Shown here: positions 25,201 through 35,941 of the stretch, one piece after another
Position numbering within the stretch: position 1 is the stretch's first letter
Layout of the letters: each line of letters begins with the position of its first letter
Origin: Gambelia wislizenii
Lineage: Eukaryota; Chordata; Lepidosauria; Squamata; Crotaphytidae
Assembly (NCBI GenBank): GCA_030847615.1
Contig: JAUMIR010000001.1
Coordinates: forward strand, 371,124,687 to 371,188,686
Direction of reading: 5' to 3'
Length of the DNA: 64,000 nt
Program-made: the position numbers and the translations under genes
The notes under the pieces: model-generated
The model's input: the letters and a program-made list of their open reading frames with translations, nothing else
Databases searched by the model: none
Told to the model about the DNA's origin: nothing

Positions 25201-27606
25201 TTGGTGTTCAGTAATGGTAAACATGTTTATGTATCTATGATCTAAATCCAGTTGTTTGTTCCAAATATAGGACAGTCACTGAATCAACGGGATTTACATT
25301 AGCAGCAACTTTAGTTGGGACCAGCAATTAGGTTTAGATTTATATTCTAGGCAAATATTATATATTTTTAAAATGTCTAGACTGTCGTTCATTTACCAGA
25401 TGGATACCAGATGATATACAGACCTTTGGAGTTATCCATTTTCCAGGTGCAGTGCTTAAAAAAAGGATATACTGTACATCATAACGAGAAATATGAGAGA
25501 CAGTAGAATAGATGGCAGAATTGTATGCACTTAAAATATGTATAGGCTGCTTTTCTATTGAAATAACATGAAGAGAAACAAAAACAATGGTAAAATAACA
25601 GGCAAGAAATAAAACCAGTAAATAAGCAAGATCTGTAAAACTTGAAAAAGGATAAGCAGAACTATATAAAAGTGATTTAGGCACAACAGTAGTCAATAAC
25701 CAGAAAACAACCTAATGCCTCTTTTTCTTTTTTAAAAAGCACTTGTAGACTCAAATGATGAAAGTACCTGTACCTCTGGCACTTGTTCAATTATCCAAAG
25801 TACCATTCCTGAAAAAGTCTTCTACACAGTAACCACCAACATAACTTCTTAGAAAAATAACTGTTGCACTGGTGCTTCATGTCATGGGTTATGTTTTGAA
25901 CATGAGCAATATGATCCTGTCCTTACACTTTTTAAAGTAGTTTTAAGTACTTTTAAGTAGAAACCTTTTCTACTTCCCCCCCCCCTCCAATTTGCTTAAT
26001 ATCACCTCTGAGAGCCATTGAACCACCAAATAACAGTACACCTTCTTTGAACTGGGTTTCAGCTTTATCATCATCATCATCCATTTTATTTATATGCCTT
26101 TCTTCCACTCAAGGTGGTGTTACCCAAAATGCTCCTTGGAAAATTCCAAGAAAATATTGATTTTGTAATGTGTTGGGAAAATTAGCAGCAATTTGACTTT
26201 AGCTATGCAAGAGGGGGTAACCAGGGAATCTTTTAAACTAATTATACCAGTACTAGTCTGGATGGAATACGTACACATTAAGTATGTTTTTTTTATTAAG
26301 GAGTTCAAAAATAACACCAAACACACACACATTCACCCAGAAGAAGCATTCACTCAAGGCTATAGAAAGAAACAGTAGGAAAACTTGGGATAGAGAGTTG
26401 CAAGAGGGTTTTGCTGGGGTACATAATGCAACCTGTCATGTAGTCAGTCTGGCAGAGTGGATGGAGGAAACTGGATGTGGCTAACACAGAGTAACAGAGT
26501 TTCCCCCTATTACTAACTGTGCGCAATGAGGCATATTTTTGGGTGTCTTTTATACCCCCAAATATACCTGAGGGGATTGGTTGCTTCATGGGTTGAAACA
26601 ATTCTGTGAGCCTTCATGGATTGCACAATGAGTTTCCTGGTCTTGACAAAAGGTGAGAAAGATGCTAAATGTGTTTTTTAATGTCCAGTGATTTGATTTT
26701 AACAGCTTTGAGCAGCTTCTTTAAGGTTGGGAGCTGAGGAGAGGAAATTTCACAATCAGCAAATACAAAAGTTTCTTCATCCATTAACCTCCCATTTATG
26801 TGGAATGTGTCTTCTTTTGGCCCCTCAGCCCCAGGTCTTCCTTTCCAGGGAAAAACAAAATGACCTTTTCTGAGACCATCCTGTCTTTTCCCTTGTAAAA
26901 GGCCACATTAATGAACCAAATTGGCCAGTTTCTGAGGCCTATAGCCAATGCTAACATTCCAGGAGTGGGGTGCCTTGGAAGTGGGGTTACAGTGGCTTGC
27001 CAAAAGCTGAAAATTACAATGAAAGCACATAGAGGTTAAAACAGAAGAGTTGAGATGAAAACCGCATAAACTAATAGCAGGATTAAAACCATTTAAAATA
27101 TATAGAGGTACTTTAAAACAAAAATTAAAAACAGTACAACAACATAAAAGCCCTGCTCTTGTTAACAATTAATTTTTGGTCCTCATCCAACCCATTCTTG
27201 AGTTCAGAGCAGGGTGGTAGAGTTGGAGTCGGAAGCATTTTTGGCTGGAATCAGAGTCAGTAGGAATATACCGACTCAGAATCTGGCTTCAAAATACAAA
27301 CTTATAAAATTCAATGTCTAGTTCATTGCATAGGCATTTAGGAAAGTTTTCTTGTTCAGAAATGTAAATCAAATAAAATGTTCTATGTTCTATCAATCTA
27401 AGTAGCTTGGTGATTCATGTGGTGGTCATGAAATGCCTTGTGCTATCATTTTACAATAGCAAATTTGTTACTATTAATTAATATACATTCATGATTTATG
27501 AAGGAGTCAGAGTTGGACAGTAGAAAAAAATAGAAGAGTCATAGTTGTAGTTGAAGGTTTTGTTTAGTGATTCCACAGCCCTGGTCCAGATTCATTGGTC
27601 TTACTA

Positions 27607-27812
27607 TGTTTCTTCAAGTGTATTCTGATTCAATCCTAGGATTTTCTTGGCAAGATGTATTCAGAAGAGGTTTGCCATTGCCTTCTTCTGATCCCAAGAG
27701 AGTGAGACTTGCCCAAGGTCACCCAGTGATTTTCCATAGCTGAGTGAACATTCCAACCCTGGGTCTGCTAGTGTCCTAGTCCTACATTTAAACTACCACA
27801 CAATGCTAGCCC
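27607..27812 (-). mobile_element. tRNA-derived MIR-like SINE
   Basis: Contains tttcttggcaagatgtattc, gtttgccattgccttcttct, cttgcccaaggtcacccagt and a diverged head at about 27760-27812. Confidence 0.7.
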
Positions 27813-28315
27813 AGATAGAAGTTCAAGACTTTTTCTCTCTTAACTGATTCCAATAAAAGTGACACATTTTCTAAGAAATTAAATTGTGGCATTTAAAACT
27901 GAACTGTGCATGTGTTAGGGAGGTATATCATCACTTGTCTAGTTCTCATATGAAAGGATAAGAATTTTTTTCTCCTTGTCTGCAAGACAGTAAGTTCTTT
28001 TTTTCTTTCTTTTTTCTTTTTAAAAAAACATTCTCAGTGAGAATTTGTGGGGCCAGTTTTTCTGAGTTGCACAAAACTAGAATAGCTAAAAAGATAGAAG
28101 CATTGAATGAGATGTTGTATGTGGGTATGGGTGCATCTTTTGATCACTCATCCAGTTCTTTTGTGGTGGCTGTGTGAATGTGTGTTTAGCTCCACAAATG
28201 AGAGAGAGTAGTTTTGCCTCAAAACATTTGGGTTGATGCTTCTTAAGCTATCTGATAGAGAGGAACAGCAATGTTCTTTCTCACTGTGCCATGGACAGAC
28301 ACATTTGTGTCCACT

Positions 28316-28362
28316 GATTTCATCTGTTTCATTCATCTGTTTCATTCATCTGTTTCATCTGT
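28316..28362. repeat. 13-bp tandem repeat
   Basis: About three and a half copies of a unit close to ttcatctgtttca. Confidence 0.75.
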
Positions 28363-29156
28363 CCTGGGACTAGCATGGGTACATACATGACCACTTGGGT
28401 GGCATTGTTCTGGGCAAAATCAGAACACTCTACGGAAAAAAGTGCTCATCTCATTCTCATGATTGAGTTATCAAATTTTTGATAGTTCCCTAAATAATGA
28501 TGAATCAATGAAGGAGATTTCTTTACATCCCTAGGGCACTGCTAGCCTTAATTTTTGCATATCAAGGCAACTTTTTTGTTTTCCCCAAAGAGAAAGAAAA
28601 ACTGACAATTTATTTGTTTTCTTACCACTCAGGCATTTGAAAACTTTTGAGTAATAAGGCTGGAAGAAATGAAACAAGGGTTAAGGTAATTGGCTGCTTC
28701 GGCATTGGCAGCAGCCAGTAGGTGGAGTGTGCATCCTTGTGGAGTGGATTTAGGGTTCCCAATATCTAGCTTACAGGTAAGAACAGCCACTGAGGTTTAA
28801 ATGCTTTTCTGCTGATTTGCTATTTAGTGTTACTCTGTTCCATGAAGGGAGAAATTCAAGTGGGCTATTTGTATTTGTAGACATCTAAAAACATGTCATG
28901 TAGCACCATAATTATAATTAATTGCACTGTTCCAGCTCTTCCCCCTTTTAAAGCAATTGAGATCTTGTAATTCTATTTTTTTTATTAAAGAATTGTTTCA
29001 GTTTCCTTCCAGCCCTTATCTGTTTTCCAAGTTTCTCTGGCTTGTATGCTATGCTTGCATTTACATATAGCAATCTCATCTTCTCAAATGAAATCTTCAA
29101 GTACGTAGTATGTTAGGAATAACAGTATACTCTACTGTACTACTTCAGCTCTGGCA

Positions 29157-29291
29157 CATTCACTAGGGCGAGATGGCAGGAGGAATCCTATAACATTGGG
29201 AAACTAGGACTGCCCGGAAAAGCAGGAAGTTGAACTGCCCAAGTGGAATTCAAAGTTCTTTGTTCTCTCTTCTCCTCCATGAGGCCAGTTC
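29157..29291 (+). repeat. Left inverted terminal repeat of DIRS-1
   Basis: The segment from gagatggcaggaggaatcc through gaggccagttc is the near-exact reverse complement of 34841-34970. The outermost bases also pair with the first half of the ICR at 34579-34682, which places the left end near 29157. Confidence 0.85.
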
Positions 29292-29872
29292 AACTTTCTG
29301 CTTCGCCTGGGAAGGCACAGGATTCTTCTCCTCCACTCTCTACTTTTTACTACCTTTTATTTGCCTTTATTTTCTGCCCCCACTCCACCCAGCTTGCCCC
29401 TGCTTGTCTTTCTCCTCTTCCCCCACCCCCCCGCAGAATTTTTTCCTTAAAAAAAAAAATCCCCTCTCCTCTGGCTGACACCCCTCTGCCCACAAGATTT
29501 CCCTACCTCCTTTCTTTGTCTCCACTAAGGATCCGGTGCTCCAACTGCCGACCATAGGGTCCAGCAAAGGAGCTGCGGCTGCAGGGAAAGGAAAGCAACC
29601 AGAGCAGAGCCTGCAGCAAGCGGTGGCGGCCGTTCCCCAGAGCTCCATTTCAGGCAGCTTGGAGGGAGGCAGCCAGCTCGACTCCCTCTCCTCCTTGGAA
29701 CACTTGGCCTTGCCGGTTGCGTAGAGGAGAGCAGCCAAGGAGGCCGAGAGAGCTCTAGCTGCAGGCAGCTCATGGAGCGCACCTAAGCGGCACGATGGAG
29801 GCAAGCAGCCTTGCAGGAGGGAGAGAACTCCTGAGGTGAGCGACGAGTAGCACATGGAGATGATGGGGGACG

Positions 29873-31623
29873 ATGGGACCGCCGGTTGCTCCCACGATCC
29901 CACAGGAGTCCAGCGGAGCCCTAGCAGACGTGCGCCAAGCAGACAGTGTGCCAATAAAGGTAAGGCAAGAGCCTACTGAGGAGGACATAGAGCGGATGTT
30001 TGCTGATTGCGTTCCGAAGGATATGAACGCGATTCTAAAGGCAGTTGCCACCAGCAGAGCAGCCAGGTGGAAGGCGGGAGATATCTCCTCCAGTGAGGAG
30101 GCTCTTTCAGGGGAAGAAGCAGGGGGGTCTGGAGCCCCGGCCAAGGCTTCAACCCAGAGGGAGGAGGAGGTGGTTTCCCTGGGGTCCTTCACCTCAGATG
30201 GGTCCGGGGATGAGTCGGGGGACAACGATGAAGCATCCAAGAGGGAGGCAATCGGTACAGTCCTCAGAATCCTGACGGAGGCCCTGTTGCCAGACAAAGA
30301 TGGAACCCACCCCTCCAAGGCAGCCCCCACTAGAGCCACCAAGGGAAAAGACTCCCAACCCAGTGCCAAGAGGCACAAAGGCCTACAGGTCCTGTCCAAA
30401 TCGTCGGGAACCAAGAAAGGGCAACATCAGGGGGCATCCCATACATCTAAGTTTGCGAAGAAGGGAAAACCCCTCAACAAGCCCCCATCTAGAAAAAGGA
30501 AGGCACCCCCTTCGAGGCACTCCTCGGAGGAGTCTGGGGAGGCCTCAGAAGGGGAGGCACTGGCATTGGCCCACAGGGGGTCCCAAAACCACCTGGGTGA
30601 CCTGGATGAGAACTCAAACCTCGACAAAGAGGATGGGGGTATTTCGGATTCCGAGACCTCAGAACTGGAGTTCTCAGACAGGATCTTCCAAGGCGACAAG
30701 CTCGCCTACCTTCTGAGCAAGGTCCTCTCAGCCGTGGAGATTATGCCGCTTAGCCCGTCTCAAGATCCAACGGGGGAACTACAGTCCCCCAAAAGTGAGA
30801 AGGTGGTGGCGCTCATGCCCTCATCTAAGCCTAACAGACACCCGTTCCCATTCCCAAGGGCCTTCTGGAATTTGGTGGCAGAGGAATGGGATAGGCCAGC
30901 GTGTGGACGAAAGGGCACCCTAGCGGCACAGAAATTCTACAACATCCCTAAGGAGGTTCTAGAGAAACTGAAGACCCCAGTGGTCAACGGGCCAGTGGTC
31001 TCCATGGTCTCTAATTCGCTAGCACCCAAGGAGGGAGAAAGCTTCCTGAAAGATGCCGACAAGAAGAGGGCAGATAGTGCACTCAAGAAGTCACATGAGG
31101 CATCAGCCCTAGCTAAGGGCCTCTTTAGCATCCGTAATTATCTCCAGAGCCGTGATCATCTGGCTGCAGGGGGGTCATGAAGGCAGAGGACCTGGACACC
31201 AGAACCCTTGACAAGACATTCCAGAGGCTGCGCCTCGCCCTGAACTTCATGGCAGACACATCACAAGACCTACTAACATTCTCCACTAGGGCATCGGGAG
31301 CAGCCAACCTGGCGAGAAGGTTGCTATGGGTGAAGCACTGGGACGCAGATAACCAGTCAGCAGCGTTCAAGGGAACCAAACTGTTCAGTGAGGAGGCACT
31401 CAAAGACTTCTTTGTGGAAACAAAGGATAAGAAACAGGCCATGCCTTCAGCAAGCAGAAAGCACAACAAGAAGAACAGCCGAAGAGCTTTTCAGTTCACT
31501 AGTTCCTTTCATACGTACTGCGGCAATGGAAGGAGAGGCGATTTTCAACAATCCAGACCGGCTTGGTCTAAAACTAACTACGGCATACACCATGCTCTCT
31601 TCTCCAATACCTCCTCCACCTGA
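29873..31623 (+). pseudogene. Gag-like ORF1 of DIRS-1, frameshifted
   Basis: The first part (29873-31180) is a 435-codon hydrophilic frame rich in Ser, Glu and Lys, with KRHKG and KKGKPLNKPPSRKRK clusters. The second part (31177-31623) continues in another frame with LDTRTLDKTFQRLRLALNF and a KDFFVETKDKKQAMPS segment. DIRS-2 has the same two motifs at 50296-50609, so they belong to one protein. The break coincides with a run of six G at about 31170, so a one-base indel is the simplest explanation. There is no CCHC knuckle in what can be read. The role inferred from the family is RNA binding and particle formation. Confidence 0.75.
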
Positions 31624-31777
31624 AGAGGGGACCCTCATCCCAGAGGGGACCCACGCGCCAACAGTCCTGACTCGAAACTAACTCCAGTAGGGGGAAGGCT
31701 ATCCAGCTTCCTGGGGATTTGGTCCAACTCCACCACAGACAGATAGGTGTTAAGACACCATAGAACACAGTTACAAA

Positions 31778-32700
31778 GTGGAGTTCGACACAAAACCGGG
31801 AAACAGGTACATTCCAGCTCCCATCCCCACCAAGCCCCAAAAATCATCCAATCTGAGAACAGCCATACACCACCTGCTGGAGATAAGGGCAATCAAGAGG
31901 GTCCCCACATTCCAGCGCTTCTCTGGGGTGTACTCCTACTTCTTTACGGTACCCAAAAAGAACGGAAGTCTCAGGTCAGTACTAGACCTGAAGTACACAA
32001 ACGCACGCGTCACCTACAAGTGTTTTCGGATGGAAACACTTTCCTCAATAAGGGAAGCGATCCAGGAAGGGGACTTCCCAGCATCCCTCGACCTGGTGGA
32101 AGGACAGCAGGCAGTTCCTCAGGTTCACCTTTGGCACAGAATACTTCCAGCTCTCCCATTTGGGCTTTCGTCAGCTCCAAGGGTCTTCACAAAAGTGCTG
32201 ATAACCCTGATTGCACACCTAAGAACCAAGGGAATACACCTATACCCATACCTGGATGACATCCTTCTCAGAGCTCCATCCAGACAGGCAGCAGAGAGGG
32301 ACCTCCAGGTCACAATCAAATGCCTGCAGGACCACGGATTCCTAGTAAACTTTGAGAAAAGTAGCCTTGTTCCGTCCCAGACAATCATACACCTGGGAGT
32401 CTGGCTGGACACAGTGGGATACCAGATATCCCTATTGGAAGAAAGACAAAAAACCTTTCTCAGGGAGTCAGAGTTGGCAAGAGGAAGAAAAAAGTCTATG
32501 CTGACCTCCTTGACTCGCCTCTTCGGACTGATGATCTTGGCGGTACAAGTGGTTCCCTGGGCCAGATTCCATTCCAGGCTCTCCAAGCCCTCCTCAAACC
32601 ATTTCAGGAGCAGATAACCCAAAGGGAAAACACTCCCATGACCATCCCAAGTTGGATCAAGGAGGAACTTCAGTGGTGAACCCATCTGGCCAGGGGCTCT
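31778..32700 (+). pseudogene. Reverse transcriptase domain of DIRS-1, damaged
   Basis: The frame 31778-32617 encodes RT motifs in order: SGVYSYFFTVPKKNGSLR, VLDLKYTN, motif A beginning [18 protein letters not shown] and motif [13 protein letters not shown], so the YLDD catalytic pair is intact. Compared with DIRS-2, the stretch after motif A is shorter and scrambled (VEGQQAVPQVHLWH in place of AEAYLHV...), indicating a deletion or frameshift. The thumb region shifts frame near 32600, before the RNase H domain. The upstream start is also broken by a stop at about 31749. Function in the family: reverse transcription of the element RNA. Confidence 0.85.
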
Positions 32701-32711
32701 CCACTGACAAT

Positions 32712-32958
32712 CAGCCAGCAGGTGACGGTCACATCGGACGCCAGCCTACGAGGATGGGGAGCACATTGCCAGGATCAGGTAGTGCAGGGAACATGGTCAG
32801 CAGAGGAATTGCAGGACAGCATAAACTGGCTATTGCTGAGGGTGGCGCGTCTAGTCCTCGCACACTTCTCCCCAGTCCTCAAGAGGAAACATGTTCTACT
32901 GAGCATGGACAACAACACAGCGCGCTCGTACGTAGCAAAACAAGGCAGAGCCAAGTAA
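32712..32958 (+). pseudogene. RNase H domain of DIRS-1
   Basis: The frame contains VTSDASLRGWGAHCQDQ, with the first catalytic Asp in TSDAS, then WSAEELQDSINWLLLRVARL, then LLSMDNNTARSYVAKQG with the later catalytic Asp. It ends in a stop at 32956-32958, whereas the downstream methyltransferase-like region continues in the same frame, so this stop is probably a mutation. In the family this domain degrades the RNA strand during reverse transcription. Confidence 0.8.
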
Positions 32959-33516
32959 AAATCCCTACACCTGGAGGCAGAAGTCCTCCTAAAGTGGGCA
33001 GAAGGGACGGTAGAATCACTCGCAGCCCAATACTCGCAAGGGGATGTCAACCTCCAGGTGGCCTACCTAAGCAGGCACACGGTGCTCCCAGGTGAATGGG
33101 AGCTGAATCAGGAAATCTTCAACCAGATCCAACAGAGGTTTGGGAAGGTGCAGGTGGACCTCTTCGCAACACCTCAGAATGCCAAGGTAAGGAGATTCTT
33201 CTCCAGGTTCCCGATGCCAGGAGCTGAGGCAGTGGACGCTCTAAACGCACCATGGTCCAGAGAGCTCCTATACCTCTTCCCTCCACTCCCGCTAATAGGG
33301 AAGGTATGCAGAAAGATAAGACAGGAAGGTGCGCAGGTGATTCTCGTGGCTCCCTACTGGCCGCGATGCCCTTGGTTTTTGGATCTCAAGGACATGTCGA
33401 CACAGCAGCCCATGAGACTCCCTCCACTTCTGGACCTTCTTTGCCAAGGCCCCATCAATCATCCAGAAGTACTCTTGCTCCAACTGACAGCATGGAGATT
33501 GAGTTGCAAGCGCTGA
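32959..33516 (+). pseudogene. Post-RNase H (DAM-like methyltransferase-annotated) region of DIRS-1
   Basis: In the same frame as RNase H after the stop, the product reads AYLSRHTVLPGEWELNQEIF, then VDLFATPQNAKVRRFFSRFP, then ELLYLFPPLPLIGKVCRKI and VILVAPYWPRCPWFLDL. DIRS elements carry a domain here that is generally annotated as an N6-adenine methyltransferase-like module; the FPPL segment would correspond to its PP motif. That assignment is from family knowledge and not proven by this sequence. The end overlaps the start of the recombinase frame, as is usual for DIRS. Confidence 0.65.
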
Positions 33517-34528
33517 AGGAATACAGATACAAAGACGGTCTGATAGCCATACTGGTGGCATCCAGATGCCCATCGACAAGAAGGATTTACCAGGCCACCT
33601 GGAAAGTCTTCTCCCAATGGTGCATATCCCAAAAGATCATTCCCACCAAGGCCTCAGTGAGACACGTCTTAACCTTCATGCAGAAGGGCCAGGAAACCAG
33701 GCTTCACCCTAACACACTGAAGAGACAGGTGACCGCACTGTCAGCTTTCATCGAAAGACTATCAACTCACCACACGTTAGAAGGCTCCTAAGAGGCTCAA
33801 CACTGATTTCACCCCCAGTTCACCACAGATTCCCATCGTGGAACCTCCCACTGGTGTTGCGTCAACTGACTCACCAGCCCTTTGAACCACTCAGGAAAGT
33901 ATTCCTGCACCTGCTAAAGCTGAAGGTGGCCTTCCTGGTGGCCATTACTTCGGCCAGGAGGGTTTCAGAGATCATGGCCCTTTCGGTTAGGGAGCATCTA
34001 TGCTCCTTTGGGGAGGACTTTATGTCCCTCCGTCCTGACCCATCGTTCCAGTCAAAGGTCCTTTCTAACTTTCACATGGCACAGCAGATAACTCTGCCAT
34101 CGTTCTGCCCCAATCCATCATACCCCACCGAGAAGCAGTGGCACAAGCTAAACATTAAGAGAGCACTGAGAATCTACATCAGACGCACGTCATCCTTCAG
34201 GAGATGTGACTCCCTCTTCGTCTCATTCAGCCCAGCCTCGATGGGCTCACAGGTCTCAAGACAGTCCATAGCAACATGGATCAAGGCCTGCATTTTTGCG
34301 GCCTACGATGCAGCCCACATCCCCCGCCCCTCGGGGGTAGTTGCACACTCCACACGATCAGCAGCCACCTCAGCAGTATTTTCCACCAACGCCCCCCTGA
34401 TCGAAATCTGCAGGGCGGCAACCTGCAACATACCATCCACCTTCGTGAGATACTATAAGCTGGACAAATTCCGGTTGGCAGAAGCCTTCTTTTGTAGAAG
34501 GGTTCTCCAAGAAGTAGTCCACGACTGA
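33492..34528 (+). pseudogene. Tyrosine recombinase of DIRS-1, frameshifted
   Basis: A start ATG at 33492 opens a frame encoding the core-binding domain (RRIYQATWKVFSQWC, then TLKRQVTALSAFIE) to a stop at 33791. The catalytic domain continues in another frame to 34528, so one frameshift lies near 33770. The catalytic set is visible: Arg in ITSARRVSE, HxxR in VAHSTRSAATS and the nucleophile Tyr in TFVRYYKLDKF. In the family this enzyme inserts a circular DNA intermediate without making target duplications. The start overlaps the preceding frame. Confidence 0.85.
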
Positions 34529-34578
34529 ATCCCTCAAATGCAGTCACTCCCACCTGGGAATCGGAGGGCTTGGGTATG

Positions 34579-34682
34579 TCCCAATGTTAAAGGATTCCTC
34601 CTGCCATCTCACCCTACAGAATGCTACATAGGGTACTTACCCATGAAGGTACTTTCTGTAGGGTAGATGGCAGGAGGAATCC
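34579..34682 (+). repeat. Internal complementary region (ICR) of DIRS-1
   Basis: The first half is complementary to the extreme left end of the element and the second half to the extreme right end; the join reads gaatgctacatagggtac. This junction sequence is the hallmark of DIRS elements and is thought to template completion of the circular intermediate. Confidence 0.85.
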
Positions 34683-34840
34683 AGCCCTCCCCATGACTGC
34701 AAAAAAGAAAAAGGGACCCAGTTCCTATCAGTTCATTGATATGGGTCGTTGGTAGTGCTATGTATTAACTTGTATGTTTTTCTTCCCAGACACAGGAGGC
34801 TACGATCACTGTTTTTTCCTGAAGGGCTTTGCTAGTCAGA

Positions 34841-35008
34841 GAACTGGCCTCGTGGAGGAGGAGAGAGAACAAAGAATTTTGAATTCCACTTGGGCAGTTC
34901 AACTTCCTGCTTTTCTGGGCGGTCCTAGTTTCCCAATGTTAAAGGATTCCTCCTGCCATCTACCCTACAGAAAGTACCTTCACGGGTAAGCACCCAATGT
35001 AGCATTTC
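34841..35008 (+). repeat. Right inverted terminal repeat of DIRS-1
   Basis: Reverse complement of 29157-29291, with an extension (about 34965-35008) that pairs with the second half of the ICR. The extension contains GGGTAAGC, a splice-donor-like string on the + strand at 34986. Confidence 0.82.
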
Positions 35009-35405
35009 ATACCCAACCAGCAAACTGAATGCTAATTTGTTTTTTGAAGCAGTTTTGTCTTTACGTCATTAGCTTAACATGGTAAAGTTCATAAAATGAA
35101 CAGAGTCCTATAGCATCTTAAGTACTAACAAAGGGATAACAGTTACCATGTTCACTGTTCTTTTTACAAAAATGTGTAACTTTCTGCTATGTTTCAAGTG
35201 GCAAGAGTATGTGACTAGAACTTATAAGATTTGCATGACTCCCAAGTTTAGCAGGACAATATGTAGATGACTTTGGACAAACCACTATCACTTGTTAGTA
35301 AAATTTTAAAAAACGGATTGTTTAGAACAGGTGGGCAACTGTACAGAGCCCTTGGCCAATTTTTCACCCCTGGTCACACACACCCCGATGAGCCCTCCCC
35401 ATGCT

Positions 35406-35634
35406 GTTGTTGTTGTGTGCCTTTAAGTCATTTTCTGACTTACGGCAACCCTAAAGACGAACCTATCATAGGGTTTTCTTGGCAAGATATGTTCAGAAGG
35501 GGCTTGGCTTTGCCTCTTTCTAAGACTGACAGAGTGTGACTTGCCCAAGGTCAGCCAGTGGGTTTCTGTGGCTGAGCAGGGATTCATACCCTAGTCTCCC
35601 AGTGTCCTCAAACAACTACACCATGCTGCCTCTC
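35406..35634 (-). mobile_element. tRNA-derived MIR-like SINE, nearly complete
   Basis: Starts with the complement of the ACA tail (ttgttgttgtgtgcctttaa) and contains acttgcccaaggtcagccag. It ends with the complement of the tRNA-like head (caaacaactacaccatgctg). It lies between DIRS-1 and DIRS-3. Confidence 0.75.
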
Positions 35635-35941
35635 AACCCTCCCCATACATGCATCAAAATAATCTGTTTCCCTCCTCTTCTTCTTCAAGTGATGTGATAT
35701 CATTTCCTGTTTCCACTTTGGAAGGGAGAGAGGAAAAACAGAGGCATTTCAGGAAAGCAGGGGCTTCACAAGGTTGGAGAGGGTTTTTTAAACATTTGCT
35801 CACATTTAGGGGGCTTTGGGCATGATTTTCTGTGCTGTAAAACATTTTTAAAAGTTTTTTTAAAACTTAGGGGACTGGTAGGGTGCTTTCGAGGCTGCAA
35901 ATTTGGGGTCTAGGGACTGCATGTAGCATGTGTGCTGCAGA

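Larger units (their letters stand above)
19766..29156. other. No gene seen; presumed 5' flank or 5'-UTR intron of BMAL1
   Basis: Contains the listed SINEs, the Tigger-like element, the palindromic microsatellite and LINE-tail-like stretches (about 24170-24290, 26990-27150). No CpG-rich promoter and no coding exon are evident. Confidence 0.5.
29157..35008 (+). mobile_element. DIRS-1: near full-length DIRS-type tyrosine-recombinase retrotransposon
   Basis: About 5.85 kb with the DIRS order: left inverted terminal repeat (29157-29291), gag-like ORF, RT, RNase H, methyltransferase-like region, tyrosine recombinase, internal complementary region (34579-34682) and right ITR (34841-35008). There is no target-site duplication, no protease and no integrase, as expected for the class. 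The reverse complement of the ICR reads through the right end into the left end, as a circle junction would. Frameshifts and stops interrupt gag, RT and the recombinase, and RT has lost residues just after its first catalytic Asp, so the copy looks dead. It lies upstream of the first coding exon of BMAL1, in the same orientation. Confidence 0.9.

Noticed and set aside
29367..29954. 195-codon minus-strand frame
   Set aside because: It overlaps the leader and start of the DIRS-1 gag region in antisense and has no recognisable domain; GC-rich sequence keeps it open by chance.
29157..35008. Endogenous retrovirus or LTR retrotransposon
   Set aside because: There are no direct LTRs, protease or DDE integrase. 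The termini are inverted, and a tyrosine recombinase with an internal complementary region is present, which defines DIRS.
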